A stretch of DNA of 15,748 nucleotides from JAWLBW01 sp041687475 (GTDB taxonomy: Bacteria > J088 > JAWLBW01). Position numbers and translations under genes: made by a program. Of this stretch, positions 1 to 8,937 are shown piece by piece. The stretch is taken from positions 1-15,748 of the forward strand of contig JAWLBW010000083.1 of the NCBI GenBank assembly GCA_041687475.1, written 5' to 3'. Each line of letters begins with the position of its first letter. Positions within the stretch are counted from its first letter, which is position 1. The notes under the pieces are model-generated. The model made no database searches. It had not been told where the DNA came from and worked only from the letters and a program-made list of their open reading frames with translations.

Positions 1-1
1 G

Positions 2-3000
2 GGGCATGTCGACGGGGTCGCCCGGCCGTCTCTGGCGCGTACGGTATACGAGGGCACCAATGTACTCGCAACCTCGCCGGTGCAGGTGGGCATGCAGACC
101 TTCGGTACCGGCGACTATCAGAGCCGATTCTACAATAGCGTTCCCGACTCCATTTACGGAACCGACTACATAACCCAGACGCGCGGCACCGACAAGGCGC
201 CGACCCAGTTGTACGTCTTCAACCCGTGGGGCCGCACCATTGATGTCATGGCGTACGACAAGACGCTTGTCGGCGGCGCGACCTTCAGCATTCCGCCGGG
301 CGAAAGCGTGGCCTATTCCGATGTCGTCGGGCACACGTTACCCGTGGGAAGCGGCGCCCGCCTTTCGAGCGACGAACCTTTCTACATTCTTGCGGCCTAC
401 GACGACGATCGCGACTTCGACTGGGGTTACACGCCGGTACCCACCTACTACCTCGGCCGGGAGGTGTACGTACCCTGGGCGCCCGGTACCGCCAAAGGGC
501 AGAACACGAGCCCCATCTGGGTTGCCGCGGCTATGAACGACACCCGGGTTCGCGTCGATCTCGACGGCGACGGCGTCTGGGACAGGGTCGACCTCGACCG
601 TGACGGGCAGCCCGACCCCACCCACGATCCGCTCGGTGCCGACAATTACTACGTGGTTGACGTTCTTGAGCCCATCACCATTTACGATCACCTCGATCAG
701 GATGGAACGGGCATGCGCGTATTGGCCGATAAGCCCATTTCGGCCGTCTACGGTATGTATGACGACAACGCCAACGAGCGGTCGGGCCGGTCCGACTGGG
801 GCTATACCCTGCTTCCGATGATTCGGCCCTGGCTCGACGAGCGATTCGCCCTGGCGGCCACCACGCCTTCGAGAGTGGTGCCGAGCTCGGGCGGCGAGAT
901 TGAACTCTGGCTGAAATTGAACGTTCCCGGCGGCGCCGGCCTTGACCTGTCCCGAGTCGATGTCGAACTGCCGGCGGGCGTCGACTACGTGCCGGGGTCG
1001 GGACTGCTGACACTTTCCGACGGAACTCCCGCTGGTATCGAACCGGGCGCAGAGGGGCTCGACTTCGACTTGAGCGGCGTGGTGCCTGCGCTTCTCGGGG
1101 GCGAGTCGATATCTCTGCGTCTGGTTGTGTCGGTTCCCGGAGGTTTTGACCGCGGCGCCTTTCCGGTGCGCGCCACGGCGTCGGGGCTGTGGCAGGGAGT
1201 CGAGCTGCGCCCTTCGACCGAGATCGAACTCTACAAGGGAGCCCTGCGTATCGTCAAAAACGCGTCGTCGTCGGCGGCTTCGCCCGGTGACACGGTCGCG
1301 TATTCCATCGAGGTCACGAACATCGACCTGTTCGAAGCCACCGGGGTAACGGTCGAAGACATGGTGCCCCCCGACCTGCGTTATGTCGAAGGTTCCTGCG
1401 GCGTGTGCACCTGGGACCCCGTTTCTCGAACCCTTACGTGGAACGTGGGAACCCTGCAGCCCGGCCAATTCCTGAGTCTCGGCTTCGACGCGGTGGTCAA
1501 GAACGCCATCGACGGAACGGTGGTTTCCAACGAGGCCCGGGTGTGGGACGAACAGGGCAACGAGGCCCGTTCCAACCCGACCGACATCGCGGTGAAGGCA
1601 CCGCAACTCTGGCTTGATAAACACGTATCGGCCCCCAACGTACAGGGCGGCGACACGCTTACCTACCGTATTGAGCTGGGTAATCGGGGGGCTGCGTCGG
1701 CAGCATCGGCAGAACTTCGCGACTACCTGCCGGCGGGCGTGACCTACCAACCCGGCAGCCTGCGGTTCAGCGACGGCGTATCGACGACGGCCTTGACCGA
1801 TGCGCCCGGCGGCGACGGCGGCCTGTTCGACGGTGTCTACGACGCCTCGCAGCGCCTGATTACCTTCACGCACGCATTTCTGGAGCCCGGGGCCGCCTGG
1901 GAGTTGGCGTTCGAGGTGCAGGTCGATGCAGGATTGCCCGACGGACAGCGCATCATCAACACCGCGCTGCTCTCGGCGGGGAACGCGTTGTTGCGCCGCA
2001 GCAGGGCCAGCGTGGTTGAACTGGGCTTCGGCGACAGCGACTGCGATGGCCTGACCGACGCAGAGGAGCTCAATATGGGCACCGACCCCGTCGATCCCGA
2101 CACCGACGGCGACGGCATACCCGACGGCGTCGAGATAGGGATGACACATGCTACCTCGAACAGCGCTTGTGTCAGCTTCTCCGAAGATCTCGACCTCTCG
2201 ACCCGCACCGATCCGCTTACGGCCGACAGCGACGGCGACGGGTTGGCCGATGGAGAAGAAGACACCGACGGAAACGGTCGTGTCGACGCGGGCGAAACCG
2301 ACCCGAACCAAGCCGACACTGACGGCGACGGTCTGAGCGACTTCGTCGAAGTCAACGGCGCATACACGAACGGACCGACCGATCCGCTGAACCCCGACAC
2401 CGACGGCGACACCATTCCCGACGGGGTCGAAGACGCCAACGGCAACGGCCGATTCGACACGGGGGAAAGCGATCCGACCATCGGCGACAGCGACGGCGAC
2501 GGCATTGTCGACGGTGTTGAACTGGGCAGCGCATATACCGATGGAGCCTCGACCGACGTGCACAATGCCGACACCGATGGTGACGGCGTTTCCGACGGCG
2601 ATGAAGACGTCAACCGCAACGGGCGCCTCGACCCCGGAGAAACCGATCCGACGCTGGCCGATACCGACGGCGACGGACTCGATGACGGGGTGGAAGTCGG
2701 CTCTTCCTATACCGGCGGTGCTTCGTCGGACCCCACGCTGGCCGACACCGACGGCGACGGCCTTCTCGACGGCGAGGAAGATGCCAACGGCAACGGCCTG
2801 CTCGACGAGGGCGAGACCGATCCGACGCTGGCCGATACCGACGGCGACGGTATTCCCGATGGAACCGACCCGGACCCGACCAGCAATGATGCCGACGGCG
2901 ACGGACTTTCCGATTACCTGGAAATCAACGTCGGCAACTATGGGAACGGGCGCACCGACCCCATGAACGCCGACACCGATGGCGACGGCCTGCTTGACGG

Positions 3001-5124
3001 CGAGGAAGACGCCAACGCCAACGGGGAGGTCGATGCGGGCGAATCCGACCCGACCATCGCCGACACCGACGGCGACGGCCTGCCTGACGGAATCGACCCC
3101 GACCCGCTGAACCCCGACACCGACGGCGACGGCATTCCCGACGGTGAGGAAGACGGCAACGGCAACGGCGTGGTCGACCCCGGCGAAACCGATCCGAACA
3201 ATCCCGATACCGACGGAGACGGGTTGAACGACGGGGTCGACCCCGATCCGCTCAATCCCGATTCCGACGGCGACGGCCTGCTCGACGGCGAGGAAGACTC
3301 GAACGGTAACGGCGTGGTCGACCCGGGCGAGACCGATCCGAACAACCCCGACACCGATGGCGACGGGATACCCGACGGCGTCGACCCCGACCCGCTGAAC
3401 CCCGATACAGACGGCGACGGTCTGCTCGACGGCGAAGAAGACGTCAACGCCAACGGTGTGGTCGACGCAGGAGAGACCGACCCGACCAACCCCGATACCG
3501 ACGGCGATGGGCTGAACGACTATGTCGAGCGTATGCTCGGAAACTACGCCAACGGACGCACCGATCCGCTGAACCCCGACACCGACGGCGATGGACTGCT
3601 CGACGGCGAGGAAGACGCCGACGCCGACGGCGAGGTCGATCCGGACGAAACAGACCCCACGGTGGCCGACACCGATGGCGACGGGGTGCCCGACGGCTAC
3701 GACACCAACCCGGTCGATGCCGACTCGGACGGCGACGGTCTGCTCGACGGTGAGGAAGATGTGAACGGCAACGGCGTGGTCGACCCCGGCGAAACCGATC
3801 CGCACAACCCCGACACCGACGGCGACGGTATACCCGACGGTGTCGAAAGGTACAGCGACTATGGAGGCCAGGGCACCGATCCGCTGAACCCCGATACCGA
3901 CGGCGACGGCCTGCCCGACGGCCAGGAAGACGTCAACGCCAACGGCGTGCAGGACGGGGGTGAAACGAGCCCTGTACTGGCCGACAGCGACGGCGACGGA
4001 CTGACGGACGGGAACGAAGTCTACCTGGTCTACGCCGGCGGGGCGCAGACCGACCCGTTGAATCCCGACACCGACAGCGATGGCCTGCTCGACGGCGAAG
4101 AAGATGCCGACGGCGACGGTATCATCGGTCTGGGAGAGACCCAGCCCGTTCTGTGGGATACCGACGGCGACGGTCACAGCGACGGTCTCGAGGCTTTCTC
4201 GTGCTATACCCACTGCCGAAAGACCGACCCCAACCTGATCGACACCGACGGCGACGGTCTGTTCGACAGCCAGGAAGACCGTAATCACAACGGCCGCCTC
4301 GACCCGGGCGAAACCGATCCGACCCTGGCCGACACCGACGGCGACGGCATTCCCGACGGCGCCGACGACTATCCGCTCAAAAACGACCCGCGGCCTACCC
4401 AGGTCTCGGACGTACCGAGTGCCGACAGTGACCGGGGCGGTGTTTCCGATGCCGACGAGCGGGCGGCCGGTACCGACCCGCTTGACCCCGACGACGACTA
4501 TCTGGCGTCGGAGCAGCTTACGCTGCGCGGCGGCGGCGGGTGCGCCACGGCCGGTAATGTGCGGGGCGACGCGGGGCTCTTGTTGGCTCTGATGGGGCTC
4601 GTGCTCTTCCGCCTGCGGCGCAGGGGCGTCGAGGCAGGGGCGCTGGCGGTGGCCTTCGTACTGTTGGCCGTCGCTCCGGGGGCGGCCGAAGAGTCCAAGG
4701 TCGACCCGCAGACGTTCCGTCCGAACGTCGACGGCAAGGGGCTGGTGGTGACCGAAGGCGCCGAAACGCTCGAACCGGGAACCGTGGGCGCCGGTCTTTA
4801 CCTGAACTACGCCAAGGACCCCCTGGTGGCCGAGCGGGCCGCCGGGGGACGCCTCGACGTCATCGACGATCTCTTTGCCGGCGATCTCGTGGCGGCCTAC
4901 GGCATCGTTCGATACGTATCGGCCGGCATTCACGTTCCCTTCACCTTGAACCAGGATGCCCTGCGGGGCGCGGCTGCGCAGGCCGGCTTCGGCGACCTGG
5001 GGCTGTGGGGCAAGGGGCAGGTGCTGACCGAGCAGGGGGGGCCGTTTTCGCTGGCCCTGCTCGGGCGGCTCGTGTTTCCCACGGGCCGTGACGAAGCGTT
5101 CATGGGCGACGGGCGCTGGAAAGG
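2..5124 (+). CDS. Giant exported DUF11/TSP3-repeat protein, fused in frame to the N-terminal half of an OmpA-type outer-membrane protein (partial at both ends)
   Basis: The frame is open from base 2, so the true N-terminus and signal peptide lie outside the window; a GTG at 80 is probably internal. Residue numbers count from base 2. Residues 1-280 form a beta-rich domain loosely like bacterial IgGFc-binding N-terminal regions (weak call). Residues about 281-675 hold two clear and one probable DUF11-type domains, with phrases such as YSIEVTN and YRIELGN. Residues 678-1500 are TSP3-like calcium-binding repeats. Residues 1509-1541 are a sorting-type tail (GGGGC, hydrophobic stretch, RRR). There is no stop: the frame continues through a signal-peptide-like segment (about 1545-1562) into a beta-barrel-like region that ends at the assembly gap. 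Likely role: a long surface or outer-membrane stalk/adhesin. The barrel half belongs with the gene after the gap. Repeats and Asp-rich composition are certain; the function is inferred. Confidence 0.8.
2033..4499 (+). repeat. TSP3-like calcium-binding repeat array (about 28 copies of the DxDGDG core)
   Basis: Coding repeats with core D(T/S)DGDG(L/I)xDG. They alternate between a longer unit of about 30 residues (core, then GEED, NxNG, GETDP) and a shorter unit of about 18 residues (core, then DPDPLNP). I count roughly 28 clear cores by eye, plus one decayed copy near 4425-4445 (DSDRGG). The Asp/Asn/Gly pattern matches calcium-coordinating thrombospondin type 3 repeats, which form rigid stalks when calcium is bound. 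Codons are near-identical between copies (GACACCGACGGCGACGG), so the array is prone to recombination and mis-assembly. Confidence 0.9.
4526..4687 (+). other. C-terminal sorting-type tail directly followed by a signal-peptide-like segment, read in one frame
   Basis: Bases 4526-4624 encode R-GGGG-C, a short linker, a hydrophobic segment (GLLLALMGLVLF) and then RLRRR. This is the tripartite layout of MYXO-CTERM/JDVT-CTERM-like C-terminal signals (family not assigned). Proteins with such tails normally stop just after the arginines. Here the frame runs on into a second hydrophobic stretch (4634-4675, ALAVAFVLLAVA) ending PGAA-EE, which resembles a signal peptidase I site. An in-frame ATG at 4592 could start a separate OmpA protein, but it has no convincing ribosome binding site. 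I found no stop in either of the other two forward frames between about 4610 and 4710, so a single frameshift error would not simply separate the two proteins. Confidence 0.6.
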
Positions 5125-5134
5125 NNNNNNNNNN
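5125..5134. other. Assembly gap (10 N) inside the OmpA barrel coding region
   Basis: Ten Ns replace an unknown amount of sequence. The reading frame is 2 before the gap (ends ...GDGRWKG) and 1 after it (SRSFGMVEVGANLGYR...). Both sides look like parts of one beta-barrel, so the apparent frame change probably reflects a placeholder gap length and not a mutation. Confidence 0.95.
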
Positions 5135-6597
5135 TCTCGCGTTCCTTCGGCATGGTCGAGGTGGGCGCGAACCTCGGCTACCGGCTGGCCAGCAATGACG
5201 TCCAGTACGTCAACCTCGACTTTCGAGACCAGCTGCTGTTCTCGGCGGGCGTCGGCGTAACCGAGTCGACCCGGCGCTATGCCGTCGAAGTCTTCGGCAG
5301 TACGCCTTCGGGCGACCTCTTTGCCGGCGCCGAAACACCGGTCGAGCTGCTGGCAAGCTTCCGCCAGGGGTTTGCGCGGTATTTCGCCGCCGAGGTAGGG
5401 GCCGGGCGCGGTTTGACCGACGGGTTCGGCAGCCCGGCCTGGCGCGCCTTTGCGGGCATCCGCTTCTCGAATGATGTTGACGAGGTGGTTACGGAACCGC
5501 CCGCCGACAGCGACAATGACGGCATCGCCGATGCCTCGGATGCCTGTCCGTTGGAGCCGGAAGACTTCGACGCATTCGAAGACGAAGACGGTTGTCCCGA
5601 TCTCGACAACGATGGAGACGGCGTTGCCGACGTCGACGATGCCTGCCCCCTCGAGCCCGAAGACATCGACGCCTTTGAAGACGAAGACGGCTGTGCCGAG
5701 GAACGCTTCTGGGCCCGGGCCGTATTCCGCGTGGTCGACGATGAGAAGAAGATCATTTCCGGCGCCGCGGTGGCCGTGGTCGAGGCCGGACGCGTGGTGG
5801 CCGAGGGGCGAACGGGTGAAGACGGGCAGGTCGCCTTCCGCATTCCATCGGGCAGCTATGCCGTAAAGGCCACGGCGCCCGCCTACATCGGCACCCAGGC
5901 CGCCGTTTTCTTCGACAAGGAGAAACAGGGCGTGCAGCTGACCCTCGATCGTGAAGAAACAAAGGGGTACCTGCAGGTGTTCGTACGCGACTCGGAGGGC
6001 CGGGTGGTGCGTGGTCTCGTGGCCATTCGGCCGGCCGCGCTGACCCTGGCCAGTACGCCCGAGCGCTCACAGCTCGACGTTTCTCTGGCGCCGGGGCGCT
6101 ACAGCCTGATTGCCACCGGCGAAGGCTATCGGAAGGCCGTATCCGACGTCACGGTCGAGCTGGGCAGAACCAGGCAGGTTCGTATCGTCATGAAACCCGT
6201 GCCGCAGGCGCCCAGGAAGGTCGAAGTCAAGCAGGAGAAAATCGAGATTGCCGAACAGGTTCGCTTTCATACCGGTAAGGCGACCATCGATTTCGACAGC
6301 TACCCGCTGCTGGATGAAATTGCCGACGTCATCAAATCGAACGATCAGGTGCGCCTGATTCGTATCGAAGGGCACACCGACAGCATCGGGCGCGACTCGT
6401 TGAACCTGCAGCTCAGTCAGAAACGGGCCCAGGCGGTTCGTGACTACCTGATTGCCCGAGGGGTCGATGGCCGTCGACTCGAAGCACTCGGCTACGGCGA
6501 AAGCCGGCCCATCGCCGACAACGCGCTGGCCGAGGGGCGGGCGAAGAACCGGCGGGTCGAGTTCATGATTATCGAAGACAAAATGGCTGGCCGCTGA
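5135..6597 (+). CDS. OmpA-family outer-membrane protein, C-terminal half (5'-truncated by the gap)
   Basis: Continuation of the barrel interrupted at 5125-5134; the ATG at 5152 is used only for numbering. Residues 1-108 give barrel-like strands. Residues 119-182 carry two TSP3-type calcium-binding units, each with an ACPLEPED motif. Residues about 188-350 contain two carboxypeptidase-regulatory-like/PEGA-like beta domains. Residues 366-476 form the OmpA C-terminal peptidoglycan-binding domain with GHTD (Asp410) and LSQKRA (Arg425), spaced 15 residues apart as in the diaminopimelate-binding pair, and a closing NRRVEF. It should sit in the outer membrane and tie it to peptidoglycan. The gene ends 19 bases before a strong terminator. 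It probably works with the giant TSP3 protein encoded in the same frame upstream. Confidence 0.88.
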
Positions 6598-6616
6598 ACG
6601 ATACGCCGAACGCACG

Positions 6617-6654
6617 AAAACCGGTTCCCCCTTGGCGGGGAACCGGTTTTTTTT
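6617..6654. terminator. Strong bidirectional rho-independent terminator between convergent genes
   Basis: A perfect 14-bp inverted repeat, AAAACCGGTTCCCC at 6617-6630 and GGGGAACCGGTTTT at 6637-6650, has a 6-base loop. It is followed by eight Ts (6647-6654) on the plus strand. The A-run at its left edge gives four Ts on the minus strand. It ends the plus-strand OmpA gene and also lies just beyond the stop of the minus-strand H-NOX gene. Confidence 0.93.
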
Positions 6655-6684
6655 CTATATGACCGGGTCAACGCGACTGCCTGG

Positions 6685-7209
6685 TCAGCTGTCGAATACC
6701 AGGCGAATCGTATCTTCGCGTGGGCGGTCGATACGGATGTTTTCGTTGAAGTGGCGGCCGACGGCAGCGACCAGCGCCGAGAAATAGTCGGTCAAGCCGC
6801 GTCCCGAAACATAACGAATGGTCAGGGTCTGCGCGTCGGGCTGGGAATATTCGAAGCGTGGCGGCTTGGCCTTCGCCGTGGCCTTGGTTACCACGGTATG
6901 CACATGGTCCATGTGCAGGAGAAACTCCTTGGCCGAACGCACGCCCTGGTAGTGGAAGGGGTAGGCCTGTTGGGTATAGTTGCCGACCCAGTGATCGGCT
7001 ACGGCATCCCACATTTCAGGCATGTCGGCGCCGGTAATTTCCGAAACCGCCCGCACGACTTTCTCGAACAGATTGTCGTCGACGTCGCCGATGGCCATGA
7101 ACATCGAATTTACCGGAATGCCTGCACGTTCGAGCGCCTGCGCCCATACGGTCTGGCCGAAACGTTCGAGTACAAGTGAGCGAACGGAAAGAAAAAGAGA
7201 ACCTTTCAC
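6685..7209 (-). CDS. Stand-alone H-NOX (heme NO/oxygen-binding) sensor protein, 174 aa
   Basis: A cytosolic heme gas sensor of normal H-NOX length. The GTG start at 7209 gives the family-typical MKG N-terminus and follows a G-rich stretch (GGGGGG, 7217-7222); the frame stays open further upstream but nothing there looks like H-NOX. Visible hallmarks are Trp22, proximal heme ligand His104 (in MDHVH), Pro116-Pro117 after it, and the heme-propionate YxSxR motif at Tyr133-Ser135-Arg137. Tyr142, in DYF nine residues after Tyr133, aligns with Tyr140 of the Thermoanaerobacter (Caldanaerobacter) H-NOX, which stabilises bound O2. No methyl-accepting or cyclase domain is fused. It lies downstream of a kinase and an NtrC-type activator but is separated from them by a terminator and preceded by its own sigma54-type promoter. 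NO versus O2 as ligand is not decided by sequence. Confidence 0.92.
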   Translation of the reverse strand: MKGSLFLSVRSLVLERFGQTVWAQALERAGIPVNSMFMAIGDVDDNLFEKVVRAVSEITGADMPEMWDAVADHWVGNYTQQAYPFHYQGVRSAKEFLLHMDHVHTVVTKATAKAKPPRFEYSQPDAQTLTIRYVSGRGLTDYFSALVAAVGRHFNENIRIDRPREDTIRLVFDS

Positions 7210-7297
7210 TACGAATCCCCCCGGATTGTAATAGAACAATGGAAATGGTGAACACTTGGCGGAAAGGGGTATGGCCCCTGTCTCGGATTCAGCTCGA

Positions 7298-7313
7298 TGC
7301 AGGTTCCGTGCCG
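7298..7313 (-). promoter_or_regulatory. Sigma54 (-24/-12) promoter of H-NOX
   Basis: The minus strand reads CGGCACGGAACCTGCA, against the consensus YTGGCACGN4TTGCW core. GG (7312-7311) and GC (7300-7299) are exactly 12 bases apart. The predicted start of transcription is near 7287, leaving about 78 bases of leader before the GTG at 7209. Confidence 0.8.
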
Positions 7314-7400
7314 AATCGGTGCAGGACGCCCGAATCAACCGTTCGGTCGGCTTGTAGTTTAAATTGCATGTAGCGAATGGATATCTCCTGCGTTGCAGTC

Positions 7401-7417
7401 TGTGACACATTGAAACA
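7401..7417. promoter_or_regulatory. Candidate upstream activator site for H-NOX
   Basis: TGTGACACATTGAAACA is an imperfect dyad (TGTGACA / TGAAACA) that contains the perfect 9-base palindrome TGTGACACA. Its centre is about 122 bases upstream of the predicted sigma54 transcription start, a usual distance for an enhancer-binding protein. It shares 10 of 17 bases with a dyad upstream of the kinase gene (10065-10081). Found by eye, so modest confidence. Confidence 0.4.
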
Positions 7418-7483
7418 GTCGCCCTTCCGAAAACTGAACGCCTGCGCGAAGAATTTCCGAGTGCTGAAGGGTGACGGGAAATG

Positions 7484-7524
7484 AAAAAGCGGGTTTCAGC
7501 CGGTGCATCCGACGAAACCCGCTT
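7484..7524 (-). terminator. Rho-independent terminator of the kinase/activator unit
   Basis: On the minus strand, AAGCGGGTTTC (7524-7514) pairs perfectly over 11 bp with GAAACCCGCTT (7497-7487) across a 16-base loop, followed by a T-run (plus-strand As at 7484-7488). It lies 27 bases after the activator stop codon and separates H-NOX into its own transcription unit. Confidence 0.85.
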
Positions 7525-7551
7525 CCTGATTTCTTCGTGGGCGAGCGAAAG

Positions 7552-8937
7552 TCAGCCGGATACTTCAATCTCTCGCAGCTTGCGGTAAAGGCGTGTGCGG
7601 CTGATGCCCAGCAGCTCGGCGGCCTTCGACTTGTTGCCGCCGCAACGTTCGATGGCTGTCTCGATGAGGCGTCGTTCGGCGTCTTCCAAGCGCGGCAGGC
7701 CGTTGAAGGGCAGGGCCGCTTCCTGCCGGGCCGCACCCGGGCCGGCTCCCGCGCCGACGGTTGCCGCCATGGCGGTCTGGAAGCGATCGCCGAGGTCGCT
7801 TTCTTCGATATATCCCTTGGCGCCCAGGGCCACCAGGCCTTCGATGACGTTTTCGAGCTCGCGCACGTTGCCCGGCCACGGATAGCGTTCGAGGGCGCGC
7901 ATGGCTTCCTTCGAGAAACCTTCGATTCGGTTGTCGTTGGTGTGCTTCTTGAGGAAGTGCTGGACCAGCAGGGGAATGTCGTCGACCCGTTCGCGAAGCG
8001 AGGGTACGTGAATGGTAACCACGCTGAGGCGGTAATAAAGGTCCTGGCGCAGCGTGCCGCCCTGCAGCATATCGTGCACGTCGCGGTTGGTTGCCGCAAT
8101 CACGCGCACGTTGACCGGGTATTCGGTCGATTCGCCCACGGGGCGCACCTTGCGTTCCTGCAGGGCACGCAGAAGCTTGACCTGCAGGTCAAGAGGCATT
8201 TCGGCCACTTCGTCGAGGAAGAGCGTTCCGCCCTCGGCTGCTCGGAACACGCCGGGGTTGTCGTGCAGGGCCCCGGTGAAAGATCCCTTTCTGTGTCCGA
8301 ACAGTTCGCTCTCGATCAGATCGCGGGGCAGGGCGCCGCAATTGATGGCGATGAAGGGGCGACCCGAGCGTGAGCTGCCGTAGTGAATGGCCTGCGCGAC
8401 CAGATCCTTGCCGGTGCCGTTTTCGCCGGTAATCAGCACGGTGGCGTCGTTTCTCGTGCACGCGCGAATGCGTTCAAACACCTGCTGCATGCCCTTGCTG
8501 CTGCCGATGATGTTCGTCGGCGCATACTTGTTCTGCAATTCATGGCGCAGGCGAACCACCTCGCCCCGCAGCGTCTTCAGCTCGAGCGCGCGCTCGACGC
8601 TGGCGAGCAGCTCTTCGCGCGTAAAGGGCTTGGTAATGTAGTCGGCCGCGCCCATCTTGAGCGCTTCGACGGCGCTTTGAATCGATCCGAAGCCGGTCAT
8701 CAGAATCACCGGCACCTCGGCGTGGCGCTTCTTGATTTCCTGCAGCAGCTGACCGCCTTCCATGCCGGGCATGCGTACGTCGGAAAGCACCAGGTCGGGA
8801 AGGCGTGCCTGCATGGCGTCGAGCGCGTCAATACCGTTGCGGGCGGTCGTGACCTGCAGTCCGCGCTTTTCAAGCAGGCGGCGGCAGGTGTCGCCCATGT
8901 CGATGTCGTCGTCTACTACGAGTACATGCGGTTGCAT
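7552..8937 (-). CDS. NtrC-family sigma54-dependent response regulator, 461 aa
   Basis: A three-domain enhancer-binding activator. The receiver domain (1-120) has acidic residues 9-11, phospho-acceptor Asp53, Thr81 and Lys103. The AAA+ domain (about 142-375) has Walker A GENGTGK (171-177), the sigma54-contact loop GSFTGA (218-223, a Ser variant of GAFTGA), Walker B GTLFLDEV (237-244) and the YYRL arginine (303). The C-terminus (about 418-457) is a Fis-type helix-turn-helix. The start is ATG at 8937, preceded by AGGAGG; the TTG one codon upstream is ignored. It overlaps the kinase stop by one base, so the two are translationally coupled and almost certainly a cognate pair. It is the only sigma54 activator in the window, and three sigma54-type promoters flank it. 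Confidence 0.95.
   Translation of the reverse strand: MQPHVLVVDDDIDMGDTCRRLLEKRGLQVTTARNGIDALDAMQARLPDLVLSDVRMPGMEGGQLLQEIKKRHAEVPVILMTGFGSIQSAVEALKMGAADYITKPFTREELLASVERALELKTLRGEVVRLRHELQNKYAPTNIIGSSKGMQQVFERIRACTRNDATVLITGENGTGKDLVAQAIHYGSSRSGRPFIAINCGALPRDLIESELFGHRKGSFTGALHDNPGVFRAAEGGTLFLDEVAEMPLDLQVKLLRALQERKVRPVGESTEYPVNVRVIAATNRDVHDMLQGGTLRQDLYYRLSVVTIHVPSLRERVDDIPLLVQHFLKKHTNDNRIEGFSKEAMRALERYPWPGNVRELENVIEGLVALGAKGYIEESDLGDRFQTAMAATVGAGAGPGAARQEAALPFNGLPRLEDAERRLIETAIERCGGNKSKAAELLGISRTRLYRKLREIEVSG

Larger units (their letters stand above)
7210..7551 (-). other. 342-bp regulatory intergenic region between the activator gene and H-NOX
   Basis: No gene is supported here. Read on the minus strand it contains, in order, the terminator of the activator gene (7484-7524), a candidate activator site (7401-7417), a sigma54 -24/-12 element (7298-7313) and a leader of about 78 bases to the GTG start. 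Two small unexplained items are also present: a CCGAA-N7-TTCGG inverted repeat at 7330-7346 and two TTCCGA copies exactly 30 bases apart (7425 and 7455). Confidence 0.7.

Noticed and set aside
2033..4499. Regular direct repeats that could suggest a CRISPR or satellite array
   Set aside because: The repeats are in frame, vary in length, have no unique spacers and encode a known calcium-binding motif.
338..4933. A 1531-codon open frame on the minus strand opposite the TSP3 gene
   Set aside because: It is the complement of repeated GAC-ACC-GAC-GGC codons and reads as monotonous AVAVGV repeats. It has no recognisable domain, and the plus strand has clear domains, so it is a shadow of codon bias.
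7210..7410. In-frame N-terminal extension of H-NOX to an ATG at 7410
   Set aside because: The extra residues show no domain, they cross the sigma54 element, and the GTG at 7209 gives the conserved MKG start and the family length.
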